A stretch of 42,920 bases of DNA from Herbinix sp. GTDB lineage: Bacteria > Bacillota > Clostridia > Lachnospirales > Lachnospiraceae. The DNA is taken from positions 1 through 42,920 of the forward strand of contig JARBTJ010000028.1 in the NCBI GenBank assembly GCA_029240245.1, in the 5' to 3' direction. A program made the translations under genes and the position numbers. The notes under the pieces were generated by a model. It saw only the letters and a list, made by a program, of their open reading frames with translations, made no database searches and had not been told where the DNA came from. Below, in pieces: positions 8,366 through 16,614 of this stretch (positions are counted from its first letter, which is position 1; each line of letters starts with the position of its first letter).

Positions 8366-8587
8366 ATGAAACGCTTGAGTTTCCGTGGTATTATCCACAG
8401 TACCCTTGTTTCATCCGGCAGCTGTCTTTTGACTGATGTAGTGGATCAGCTTCACGAAGAATCCAAAAAGGTCAACAGCGTGGAAAGACTTACCCGACAT
8501 CTGAAAAAGGGGATACAAAATGCAGCTCTTTCCTCGTATCTTCATACAATACGAAAATGGGTTCCTGACCAGCCGGATCAGAAGTGA
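8366..8587 (+). pseudogene. Probable transposase N-terminal remnant
   Basis: An open stretch of 73 residues starts MKRLSFRGIIHSTLV and continues with VDQLHEESKKVNSVERLTRHLKKG and SSYLHTIRKWVPDQP. This looks like the first part of an IS transposase (helical DNA-binding region ahead of the catalytic domain), which I recognise only loosely. No ribosome site lies in front and no catalytic domain follows: the frame ends at 8587 and ydcF-like coding begins on the other strand at 8627. No terminal repeats were found. It abuts the ribU promoter, so an old insertion may have ended here. Confidence 0.45.
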
Positions 8588-8626
8588 TAATTTTAGCCCT
8601 CATCCGTATTATTAACACCTATATCT

Positions 8627-9382
8627 TTATAGATTTCCAACTATTTTGTCCTTTATTACGCCAAAGACTTCTCTGACATAATAGTTAATTAAAAGTCTGG
8701 CATCGGAAGGTGCTGCAAGCCCTCGGACATTTTGAAAACCTTGCTTTTTAGCAATCTGCAATGCACGATATACATGAAAACCATTGGTAACGATGGCAAC
8801 CTCAGCATTCTCATCCTGTATAATAGCCTTACTGAAACGGATATTTTTATCTGTATTGGTGGATTGCTCTTCTTTTCGTATCCTATCCTCTGTAATCCCT
8901 TGCTCCAACAGATACTTCCTCATAGCCTCCGCCTCGGTAATATCCTCACCTGCACCTTGACCGCCGGATACAATTGCAATCGTTTTTGGGTTATCCTTCA
9001 GATAGGTAACCGCAGTATCTAATCGTTTCTTTAACGTCTTTGTTATTCTCGTTCCCCGCACCTGTGCTCCAAGGACAATCAGATATTCCACATTCGCATC
9101 TGCTTTTTGGTTTGCATGATATATAATAGCTCCCTCCACCAGTGCAAAGATGCTAAAACCAGCCGCCACAATCATTATTGCCGCCATACGCAAGTATTTT
9201 GGCAATACAATTTCATGTTTTATGATGTAATGAAGCAGTATACTAAACACAAAACAACCGATTCCGACCAGCAGCCAGAACCAGGAAAACGATGAGCTAA
9301 AACCGGCATAGCTTACAATGATTCCATAATAGAACAGGCTCAAAATACCAATGAGCAGACAAAATCCCAATAACATGATCAC
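8627..9382 (-). CDS. YdcF/ElyC-SanA family (DUF218) membrane protein
   Basis: The 251-residue protein has three or four hydrophobic segments in the first 90 residues and a DUF218 domain from about 98 (YLIVLGAQVRG). Conserved motifs are IAIVSGGQGAGE near 136, EAEAMRKYLLEQGI, STNTDKNIRFSKAI near 176 and VTNGFHVYRAL near 200. Family members are linked to cell-envelope work (ElyC, SanA) but the reaction is not known. GTG is the likely start, 8 nt after AAGGGG; the next ATG is two codons later. It is a single gene flanked by a transposase remnant and a palindromic repeat. Confidence 0.85.
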   Translation of the reverse strand: MIMLLGFCLLIGILSLFYYGIIVSYAGFSSSFSWFWLLVGIGCFVFSILLHYIIKHEIVLPKYLRMAAIMIVAAGFSIFALVEGAIIYHANQKADANVEYLIVLGAQVRGTRITKTLKKRLDTAVTYLKDNPKTIAIVSGGQGAGEDITEAEAMRKYLLEQGITEDRIRKEEQSTNTDKNIRFSKAIIQDENAEVAIVTNGFHVYRALQIAKKQGFQNVRGLAAPSDARLLINYYVREVFGVIKDKIVGNL

Positions 9383-9402
9383 TGTATCTTCCCCTTTCTA
9401 TC

Positions 9403-9462
9403 ATTTACTTAATAAGGCAATAGCAAAAACTTTATTGTTTCGCAAACACCTTATTTACTTAA
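9403..9462. repeat. Degenerate copy of the palindromic element, with 10-bp direct repeats
   Basis: ATTTACTTAA occurs at 9403-9412 and again at 9453-9462. Between them, TAAGGCAATAGCAAAAAC and GTTTCGCAAACACCTTA form an imperfect inverted pair with a 5- to 6-base loop. The right arm differs from the 6030-6045 arm by only a few bases. This is an older or damaged member of the family at 5984-6057, here between the ydcF-like gene and tex. Confidence 0.65.
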
Positions 9463-9565
9463 TGATTGCCGCAATACATAACTTATTTTCTATCATCACT
9501 TATGATTGCTTATCTATCTGATCGTTATGCAATTATTACCTAATCAATTTGATAATTTAAATTAT

Positions 9566-11965
9566 TTATGACAGCTTCATCGTAAGTTGAATTCTCTTTT
9601 TAGCAAGATCAACACTGAGTACCTTAACCTCCACAATATCCCCTACGCTTACTACATCCAGAGGATGCTTTACAAATTTTTTATCCGACAACTGAGAAAT
9701 ATGAACCAGACCGTCCTGATGTACACCGATATCCACAAAAGCACCAAAATCGATAACATTGCGAACGGTACCCTTTAAAATCATTCCTTCCGTCAAGTCC
9801 TTCATTTCAAGCACATCGGTACGAAGAATGGGCTTCGGCATTTCATCTCTGGGATCTCTACCGGGTTTTTCTAATTCCTTTACTATATCGGTCAAAGTTA
9901 TCTCCCCTATCCCAAGTTCATCAGCCATTTTCTTTCTGTCTACAATTTTTCTGCCGATTGCGGAAGCTTCCAGTATTTGAACATTTTTAGTTGTCTGCGT
10001 AGACTTTTCTTCTGTCATATTCCGGGAAGCAGATTTTTCTGATTCCTCCTGCGCCTGCATGCCGCCCACAGCTGCCGCAAGAGCTTTTCCAAAGGCGGTA
10101 TCCTGTGCCTTTACGGTAATTACACCTTTTCTATCCTGCCTCTTATTTTCAGGTTTTTTGATCTCCGCTCTTTCATTTTTCTTTTGCGGCTCTTCCACTT
10201 TTTGATTAATGACCTCTGCCTGAAGTTTCTTGATAGCCTCCAGTGACAGTCCAAGTTTGTCTAATAAGGCTTTGGTTGCTTCATAAGATTCCGGATGTAC
10301 ACCGGTTGCATCCAATGGATTATCCCCGCTACGTATCCTCATAAATCCGGCACATTGTTCAAAGGCTTTCGGCCCAAGCTTGGCTACCTTTAGAAGTTCA
10401 TTGCGGCTGCGGAATCTTCCGTTTGCTTCCCTGTAGGCAACAATATTTTTCGCAATTACTTTACTAACACCGGATACATATTCCAGGAGTGATACGGACG
10501 CTGTATTTAAATCAACACCGACTTTATTCACACAATCTTCCACGACTCCTGATAGGGCTTCTCCCAATTTTTTCTGGTTCATGTCATGTTGGTACTGTCC
10601 GACACCAATGGATTTCGGATCAATCTTTACTAGCTCGGCCAGGGGGTCCTGAAGCCTTCTGGCTATGGAAGCAGCACTTCTCTGTCCTACATCATAATTA
10701 GGGAATTCCTCGGTAGCCAACTTACTTGCCGAGTACACGGATGCACCTGCTTCATTTACAATAACATAGCGCACCGGTTTATTCAGTTCCTTTAATAGTT
10801 CCACAACAATCATCTCCGATTCTCGGGATGCGGTTCCGTTACCGATAGAAATCAAGGTAATGTTATATTTATCAATCAATCTCTTAACTGTCTGTTTTGC
10901 TTCCTCCACCTTATTCTGCGGTGCAGTCGGGTAGATTACTACGGTATCGAGTACTTTCCCCGTACTATCCACAACAGCCAACTTACAACCGGTACGAAAT
11001 GCAGGGTCCCATCCAAGTACAACCTGACCTGCTATTGGAGGTGACATTAAAAGTTGCACTAAGTTTTTACCGAATACCTTAATTGCCCCGTCCTCCGCTC
11101 TTTCCGTTAAGTCATTACGAATTTCACGTTCTATGGCTGGTGCAATCAGACGTTTATAGCTGTCTTCTATCGTTGCCCTCAAAATATCGTTGGTGCCCGG
11201 ATTATCCTTATGGATAACCTTCTTCTCCAGATATCTCAAGATTCGTTCCTCCGGAGCAGCCACTTTTACGGTAAGCACCTTTTCACTTTCACCACGATTA
11301 ATTGCAAGTACTCTGTGTCCTGCAAGTTTTTCTATCCCTTCTTCAAAGTTATAATACATTTCATATACGGATTCCTGCTTTTCATCCTTGGCAACTGAGG
11401 TGAGTTTACCTTCCTTCATGGTAATCTCTCGGATATAGCTACGATACTGTGCTTCATCCGAAACATCCTCAGCAATAATGTCCATGGCACCGGCAATTGC
11501 TTCTTCTACCGTCTTTACTTCTTTTTCTTCGGAAAGATACTCCTGTGCTATGACGCTGATCGGCTGATTCACCTCTTGCGCAAGGATAATAGCTGCCAAA
11601 CCGTCCAAACCTTTTTCTTTTGCGATGGTTGCCCTGGTTCTTCTTTTCGGCCGGTAAGGACGATATAAATCCTCCACCACAACTAAGGTAGCTGCTGCCA
11701 AAATTTGCTCCCGAAGCTCGTCGGTTAATTTTCCCTGTTCCTCTATACTGTTTATTACCTGGGCTTTCTTTTCCTCCAGATTCCGTAAATACATTAATCT
11801 TTCATGCAGATTACGAAGCTGCTCGTCGTCTAATGATCCCGTTGCTTCCTTACGATATCTGGCAATGAAGGGTATAGTATTCCCCTCATCGATTAATTTT
11901 ACAGCTGCTTCAACCTGTTCCAGTCTGACTCCAAGCTCTTCTTTAATTTGTTTTAAGATATCCAT
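9566..11965 (-). CDS. tex: Tex-family transcription accessory protein with an internal low-complexity insert
   Basis: Tex is a cytoplasmic nucleic-acid-binding protein (relative of eukaryotic Spt6). The start MDILKQIKEELGV at 11965 follows AGGAGT; an upstream frame extension lacks a ribosome site. Domains in order: Tex N-terminal helical domain (RYRKEATGSLDDEQLRNLHE), YqgF-like RNase H fold (LGWDPAFRTGCKLAVVD), helix-hairpin-helix segments (EYVSGVSKVIAKNIVAYR), and a C-terminal S1 domain (LKGTVRNVIDFGAFVDIGVH). Between HhH and S1, roughly residues 605-690, is a Lys/Glu/Gln-rich stretch not found in the roughly 720-residue forms; total length is 799. Function in this organism is inferred only from the family. 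Confidence 0.93.
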   Translation of the reverse strand: MDILKQIKEELGVRLEQVEAAVKLIDEGNTIPFIARYRKEATGSLDDEQLRNLHERLMYLRNLEEKKAQVINSIEEQGKLTDELREQILAAATLVVVEDLYRPYRPKRRTRATIAKEKGLDGLAAIILAQEVNQPISVIAQEYLSEEKEVKTVEEAIAGAMDIIAEDVSDEAQYRSYIREITMKEGKLTSVAKDEKQESVYEMYYNFEEGIEKLAGHRVLAINRGESEKVLTVKVAAPEERILRYLEKKVIHKDNPGTNDILRATIEDSYKRLIAPAIEREIRNDLTERAEDGAIKVFGKNLVQLLMSPPIAGQVVLGWDPAFRTGCKLAVVDSTGKVLDTVVIYPTAPQNKVEEAKQTVKRLIDKYNITLISIGNGTASRESEMIVVELLKELNKPVRYVIVNEAGASVYSASKLATEEFPNYDVGQRSAASIARRLQDPLAELVKIDPKSIGVGQYQHDMNQKKLGEALSGVVEDCVNKVGVDLNTASVSLLEYVSGVSKVIAKNIVAYREANGRFRSRNELLKVAKLGPKAFEQCAGFMRIRSGDNPLDATGVHPESYEATKALLDKLGLSLEAIKKLQAEVINQKVEEPQKKNERAEIKKPENKRQDRKGVITVKAQDTAFGKALAAAVGGMQAQEESEKSASRNMTEEKSTQTTKNVQILEASAIGRKIVDRKKMADELGIGEITLTDIVKELEKPGRDPRDEMPKPILRTDVLEMKDLTEGMILKGTVRNVIDFGAFVDIGVHQDGLVHISQLSDKKFVKHPLDVVSVGDIVEVKVLSVDLAKKRIQLTMKLS

Positions 11966-12008
11966 TTTTGTACTCCTATAATAAATTTTGGTTCCTAACA
12001 ATATCCTT

Positions 12009-12037
12009 ATCATACCATTGGAAAATCGGAAAAGCAA
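12009..12037 (-). promoter_or_regulatory. Candidate promoter of tex
   Basis: On the minus strand TTGCTT (12032-12037) is 17 bp from TATGAT (12009-12014), about 45 nt before the tex start codon. Confidence 0.5.
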
Positions 12038-12106
12038 TGTCTATTATATGTTCTAAACTATGGATTAGGATATGATTAATGATTCATGAAAGTATAAATT
12101 CCATTA

Positions 12107-12135
12107 TTTACACACCTTAATGAATGGGATATAAT
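12107..12135 (+). promoter_or_regulatory. Candidate promoter of the SprA-like/DUF2007/zinc-ribbon genes
   Basis: TTTACA (12107-12112) and TATAAT (12130-12135) are 17 bp apart. The predicted leader to the ATG at 12243 is about 100 nt; nothing structured stands out in it. Confidence 0.6.
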
Positions 12136-12242
12136 GAATTTAAATAATAAAAACTTATCACTGCTTGCAGATAAATGAGTTAATTAACCTGAGTAAAATG
12201 TATTAATATGCTTCATTGGACACTAGCGAAAGGAGGTATTTG

Positions 12243-12749
12243 ATGATAAACCCTGTAAATTACGATTATAATACGACCATTTACCCATATTTACGAACAA
12301 ACAGCAATCACGCTACCGTACAGCCGGTAACAAAGGTACCTCCTGTGAGACCGGTGAATGAAAATACCAGAATTTTCGTAGGAAAATCGGAAGCTCTGGA
12401 CTGTCAGACTTGCAAAAGCAGAACCTATGTAGATGGCTCTGATGAAGGAAATGTTTCTTTTAAATCGCCCGCACATATTTCACCGGAAGCTTCCTATGCA
12501 AAGGTCACTTCTCACGAACAGGAACATGTTGCAAATGCCATACGTAAAGGCAGCGAACCGGGGGCTAAACTGATATCCGCTTCTGTTACCCTGAAAACTG
12601 ATATTTGCCCGGAATGCGGGAAATCCTATATCGCTGGCGGTGAAACTTTTACACAGATTAAATATAATGTGAACAATCCCTATGAGAAATCAAGAAAATC
12701 CTTAGACGAAAGTATGCTGAAGGGCATGAATTTTGATGCAGTAGCATAA
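12243..12749 (+). CDS. SprA-related HExxH protein, putative metallopeptidase-like
   Basis: The start at 12243 (MINPVNYDYN) follows AAAGGAGG. The 168-residue protein has a disordered, proline-rich N-terminus, a CQTCKSRTYVDGSDE motif (about 54-68), then SHEQEHVANA (about 94-103), which contains HExxH, a second CPECGK pair (about 126-131), and AGGETF. The order HEQxH followed by a GGE motif recalls the SprA-related family of uncharacterised proteins, an assignment made by eye. The four cysteines could bind another metal. No signal peptide is visible, so it is likely cytoplasmic. It heads a plus-strand triplet with two other cysteine-rich proteins. Confidence 0.65.
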   Translation: MINPVNYDYNTTIYPYLRTNSNHATVQPVTKVPPVRPVNENTRIFVGKSEALDCQTCKSRTYVDGSDEGNVSFKSPAHISPEASYAKVTSHEQEHVANAIRKGSEPGAKLISASVTLKTDICPECGKSYIAGGETFTQIKYNVNNPYEKSRKSLDESMLKGMNFDAVA

Positions 12750-12795
12750 TGCGCTCCGGCACAGCTTTTATGACTCCTAAAAAGAAGGTGAAATC

Positions 12796-13314
12796 ATGTT
12801 TTGTCCGATGTGCAAGTGTGAATACCGTGAAGGCTTTACCATATGCCCGGATTGTAGTGTACGCTTAGTAGCCAATCTGTCAGAGGATACTACTATAAAA
12901 AAAGAAGATACCGGCGATTTAATCAAGATTGAAGCTATGAAACCGGTTAAAATCAAAACGGTCGCTAACCAGATTGAAGCGGAACTCATCCTAAATCTCC
13001 TTCATAATAATAATATTCCCTGTTTCAAAAAAGATATCGCAGCAGGAGGTTATATGAATATCTATATGGGATATTCGGTTTATGGTCAAGATCTCTATGT
13101 CGATGAAGGCGATTATCAAAGAGCAATCGAACTTCTTAATGAAGTGCTCGATGATGAAGAGGCGGTAGAGGCAGAAGAGGAGGAATTAAATTCCACAACA
13201 GAGAAACATGTGAAAAAGCCCTTATATCTAAGAGGCAGGACTGTTATACGAATTGTTCTTCTATCCTATGTTCTAATTATAATACTAGTATTACTATTTC
13301 AATATTTACGATAA
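12796..13314 (+). CDS. DUF2007 protein with N-terminal zinc ribbon and C-terminal membrane anchor
   Basis: The 172-residue protein begins with a rubredoxin-like knuckle pair, CPMCKCEY (3-10) and CPDCSVRL (17-24). A DUF2007-like domain follows (about 55-118): VANQIEAELILNLLHNNNIP, GQDLYVDEGDYQRAIELL. An acidic linker (EEAVEAEEEE) and a single hydrophobic C-terminal segment (about 150-170) complete it, suggesting tail anchoring to the membrane with the zinc domain inside. DUF2007 has been called a putative signal-transducing domain, but no partner is known. GAAGGTGAAATC precedes the ATG. It follows the SprA-like gene by 46 nt and precedes the zinc-ribbon gene by 27 nt. Confidence 0.75.
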   Translation: MFCPMCKCEYREGFTICPDCSVRLVANLSEDTTIKKEDTGDLIKIEAMKPVKIKTVANQIEAELILNLLHNNNIPCFKKDIAAGGYMNIYMGYSVYGQDLYVDEGDYQRAIELLNEVLDDEEAVEAEEEELNSTTEKHVKKPLYLRGRTVIRIVLLSYVLIIILVLLFQYLR

Positions 13315-13341
13315 CCATATAGATAAAGGATAATGACGCCC

Positions 13342-13737
13342 ATGGAATTATATTGTATTCGCTGTAACAAAAAGATGAAGCTTAAGAAAGAAAAATTACG
13401 TTTAGGTGATGTCAACTTCCGACTTTTTAATTATATTGACATGGATATCTATCTGTGTGAGCACTGCGGAAAGTTAGAATTTTACCAATCAGGATTTCAA
13501 CCGACCATTGAGGATAACGATAATGATGAATACTTTTATTCGGACTTTCTTATCCCTCCGGATAAATTTGATAACAGTTCCATAGATAGAAACCTTTCCT
13601 CAGACACAATTGCCCAGATTACATGCCCTAACTGCGGTGATGTGCATGATATAGATTATCCAAAATGTCCAAACTGCGGGCATAAAACTCCCGAGGATGA
13701 TTCGGACCAATATGAATCAGAGGATTCAACCGAATAA
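13342..13737 (+). CDS. Zinc-ribbon protein, function unknown
   Basis: The 131-residue protein has an N-terminal pair CIRCNKKM and CEHCGKLEF and a C-terminal pair CPNCGDVHD and CPNCGHKTP, so it probably binds two zincs. The tail is acidic (EDDSDQYESEDSTE). The start MELYCIRC at 13342 is preferred because the AAAGGA site is only 2 nt from the alternative ATG at 13333, which would add three residues. No membrane segment is present. As the last gene of the triplet it may work with the DUF2007 protein, but that is position only. Confidence 0.65.
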   Translation: MELYCIRCNKKMKLKKEKLRLGDVNFRLFNYIDMDIYLCEHCGKLEFYQSGFQPTIEDNDNDEYFYSDFLIPPDKFDNSSIDRNLSSDTIAQITCPNCGDVHDIDYPKCPNCGHKTPEDDSDQYESEDSTE

Positions 13738-13748
13738 CCGATTACAGC

Positions 13749-13818
13749 AAAAAGGAAGCTGATGTTTGATTGACAACTCTGAGAATTACAGAGTTCTTCA
13801 GGCACCGGCTTCCTTTTT
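13749..13818. terminator. Two-way terminator between convergent genes
   Basis: The outer arms AAAAAGGAAGC (13749-13759) and GCTTCCTTTTT (13808-13818) pair perfectly. An inner hairpin AACTCTG/CAGAGTT (13775-13795) sits in the loop. A tracts and T tracts on the two sides suit termination of the plus-strand triplet and of lysC on the minus strand. Confidence 0.8.
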
Positions 13819-13872
13819 CATATTTTATAATTACGAAATGTTATACACAATTCGCTTTCATCTGAAACAATT

Positions 13873-15087
13873 TTATAACTGAGATAATAAGAATTTCTCA
13901 TGTACTGCGTTCATTGCCTTCTCAACATGGATTTCGTCAATCAATACGGTTACTCTGATCTCAGAGGTAGAGATCATCTTAATATTTACACCCACATCGT
14001 ATAATGCTTCAAACATTTTCGCAGCAACACCTGCGTTGGACATCATTCCGGCACCAACAATGGAAACCTTAGCAACTTCTCTTTCCACATCAATCTTCTG
14101 ACACTTTAAACTGCCCTCCTGATGTCTTTCCAAAATTGCAACTGCCTCATCCAAATCATCTTCCTTTACGGTGAAGCTGATGTCTTTGGTTCCGTCTCTT
14201 CCCACGGATTGTAATATAATATCAACATTAACATTATGTTTTGCAAGATGATTGAATAATTTAAAAGCTACTCCAGGCTGATCTTCTAATCCGATAACTG
14301 CAATGCGCGCTGTATTCTTATCGCATGCCACTCCGCTAACAAGCATTTTCTCCATTTTAACTTCCTCCTTAACAATTGTTCCTTCTGTAGTATTTAAGCT
14401 GGAACGAACCACTAATTGTACTCCATATTTTTTCGCCATTTCTACGGAACGGTTATGCAATACACCTGCCCCCAGGGATGCAAGCTCCAGCATCTCATCA
14501 TATGTGATTTCATCGAGCTTTTTCGAAGTCTTAACAATTCGAGGGTCTGCTGTAAATACACCATCAACATCAGTATAAATTTCACATGCATCTGCATGAA
14601 GTGCTGCTGCCAGTGCAACTGCCGTTGTATCGGAACCGCCTCTGCCAAGCGTTGTGTAATCATCATATTTGTTTACACCCTGGAAACCTGTAACAAGTAC
14701 AATTCGTTTATTTTGTAACTCATTGCGGATACGCTCTGTATCAATGCGTTTTAGTCTTGCATTTCCGTATACTGAGGTTGTATGCATTGCCACCTGGTAT
14801 GCATTTAGTGATACCGCGGGAACCCCTAAGGAATCAAGAGCCATTGCCATCAGTGAGACCGAGATCTGCTCACCGGTTGTAAGGAGCATGTCAAGTTCTC
14901 TTTTGGATGCATTGGGATTAATATCCCTTGCTTGTGCCAGTAATACATCAGTCTGTTTCCCCATAGCTGATAATACTACAACTATCTCGTTGCCTTTTTT
15001 ATAATCCTCGATACATCTTCTGGCAACATTAAAAATTCTTTCTTTGTCGGCTACTGATGTGCCGCCGAATTTCTTTACTATTAACAT
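13873..15087 (-). CDS. lysC: Aspartate kinase
   Basis: Aspartokinase makes aspartyl phosphate, the first step to lysine, threonine and methionine. The start at 15087 (MLIVKKFGGTSVAD) follows AGGAGG at 5 nt. The 404-residue protein has the KKFGGTSV substrate motif, VTGFQG and LGRGGSDTTAVALAAAL (about 150-166), and two C-terminal ACT domains (VSGVACDKNTARIAVIGLED and KVSIVGAGMMSNAGVA). It is the monofunctional form, usually lysine-inhibited or threonine-plus-lysine-inhibited. No lysine riboswitch or T-box was seen upstream. It is the last member of the ACT-hom-PGM-like-lysC group, 206 nt after the PGM-like gene, so it may have its own promoter. Confidence 0.95.
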   Translation of the reverse strand: MLIVKKFGGTSVADKERIFNVARRCIEDYKKGNEIVVVLSAMGKQTDVLLAQARDINPNASKRELDMLLTTGEQISVSLMAMALDSLGVPAVSLNAYQVAMHTTSVYGNARLKRIDTERIRNELQNKRIVLVTGFQGVNKYDDYTTLGRGGSDTTAVALAAALHADACEIYTDVDGVFTADPRIVKTSKKLDEITYDEMLELASLGAGVLHNRSVEMAKKYGVQLVVRSSLNTTEGTIVKEEVKMEKMLVSGVACDKNTARIAVIGLEDQPGVAFKLFNHLAKHNVNVDIILQSVGRDGTKDISFTVKEDDLDEAVAILERHQEGSLKCQKIDVEREVAKVSIVGAGMMSNAGVAAKMFEALYDVGVNIKMISTSEIRVTVLIDEIHVEKAMNAVHEKFLLSQL

Positions 15088-15293
15088 AGCTGCCTCCTGC
15101 TTATTCAGTTTATTACTCACAGCTTTATTTTCTGTGAAAGTATATCAACTTAACATCCTATGTACGTTAAGCTGCCTATCTTTTTTGTTATACTAGCGAA
15201 CTTCTCACAAGTATTTATATTAATTGTTTGCTATCCGAATTTAGCCAGTTTTACAACCGACACTACATTCCAATAGTATTTACCCGGAAAAGT

Positions 15294-16502
15294 CTACTCT
15301 TTGGTAAATAACTTGTTAATAACAGTATATCCTTCTTTTATTACATTGCCACTTGCCTTAGCTTCCGCCTCATTATAAAGCCATGTATTATTTTGTTCAT
15401 CGGTACTATCATAGATTAGATAAGGTACCGGATCACTGGTATGGGTTCTGCATCTGATTGGTGTCGGATGATCGGGCATAACCAGCATACGGTAATCAGC
15501 CCCTGCCTTTTTCATTTCTTCCATGACAATCTTAATCACTCGCTGGTCCAGATACTCAATCGATTGCACTTTTTTCGGTATGCTACCCTGATGCCCCATT
15601 TCATCCGGAGCCTCAACATGGATATATACAAAATCATAGTTATCCTCAAGCAATACTTTAACGGCCGCCTTTGCTTTGCCTTCATAATTGGTATGAAGTG
15701 TTCCATCCGCACCGGGTACCTCAATTACCTTCATATCGGCTCCTACTGCTATGCCCTTTAAAAGGTCCACCGCTGATATCATGGCACCTTTTTTATTATT
15801 CTTTCCCTCAAAGGAGGTCAGAGCCGGTTTTGTTCCAGCCCCCCAGAACCAGATGGAATTTGCTTTATTTAAACCCTTTGCCTCACGTTCTTTGTTAATG
15901 GGATGATCATTTAAAATGTCATAGCTCTTTTTCATCATCTCTTTTAAGGCTTCCTGCTTTGGCAAATATTCACCAATTACCTTACCTAAAATATCATGCG
16001 GTTGGGATAGTTCTACTACATCACCCTTATCCCAAATGGTTAAATGCCTATAACTGGTTCCAACGTAGAATTTATAAATATCATTTTCCAGTTCCTTCTT
16101 CACAGTTCCTATTAAAACAGCTGCATCCTCGGTGGAAATCTCTCCTGAACTATGATCAATGATTGTCTTTTCTTCATAAGGCTTCCCATCATCCGATAGC
16201 GTTACGATATTACAACGAAGTGCTATATCAGTGTCCTTCATATCCACTCCGATGCTTAATGCTTCTAACGGAGACCTGCCGGAATAGTAAACCCTGGGAT
16301 TATAACCCAGCACAGCAAGGTTTGCTGTGTCACTTCCCGGTTTCATTCCTTCCGGTATGGTATACGCAAGACCAAGTTCAGATTTTTTAGCCAGTGAATC
16401 AAGCACAGGTGTGCTGGCCACCATCAAAGGAGTTTTTTGGCCTAGCTGTTCCAACGGTTCATCGGCCATACCATCCCCAAGAACAACAATATATTTCATC
16501 AT
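15294..16502 (-). CDS. 2,3-bisphosphoglycerate-independent phosphoglycerate mutase-like protein (ApgM type), probable homoserine kinase
   Basis: The 402-residue protein belongs to the alkaline-phosphatase-superfamily ApgM group. Metal and phosphoserine motifs are GDGMADEP near residues 9-16, PGSDTANLAVLGYNP near 56-70, HVEAPDEMGHQG near 288-299 and MPDHPTPIRCRTHTSDPVPY near 345-364. The start has AAGGA 6 nt upstream and may be either of two adjacent ATGs. It sits between hom and lysC, and no thrB-type GHMP kinase is present in the window. Related proteins have been reported to act as homoserine kinases in some bacteria lacking ThrB, which I infer here from context; glycolytic mutase activity is the alternative. 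Confidence 0.85.
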   Translation of the reverse strand: MMKYIVVLGDGMADEPLEQLGQKTPLMVASTPVLDSLAKKSELGLAYTIPEGMKPGSDTANLAVLGYNPRVYYSGRSPLEALSIGVDMKDTDIALRCNIVTLSDDGKPYEEKTIIDHSSGEISTEDAAVLIGTVKKELENDIYKFYVGTSYRHLTIWDKGDVVELSQPHDILGKVIGEYLPKQEALKEMMKKSYDILNDHPINKEREAKGLNKANSIWFWGAGTKPALTSFEGKNNKKGAMISAVDLLKGIAVGADMKVIEVPGADGTLHTNYEGKAKAAVKVLLEDNYDFVYIHVEAPDEMGHQGSIPKKVQSIEYLDQRVIKIVMEEMKKAGADYRMLVMPDHPTPIRCRTHTSDPVPYLIYDSTDEQNNTWLYNEAEAKASGNVIKEGYTVINKLFTKE

Positions 16503-16614
16503 CTTATGTCCTTCCTCTCAGTGTTCCGCCACATTCCTGCAGAATACGATCCAATAAATCATTTTCCTGAGTCCATACCGCAGATTTTAAATACCTCGGT
16601 TCTCTCTTCCAATG

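Noticed and set aside
15088..15293. Lysine riboswitch or T-box upstream of lysC
   Set aside because: No AGGGTGG T-box sequence and no lysine-aptamer blocks are visible, only a 6-bp CTTAAC/GTTAAG pair.
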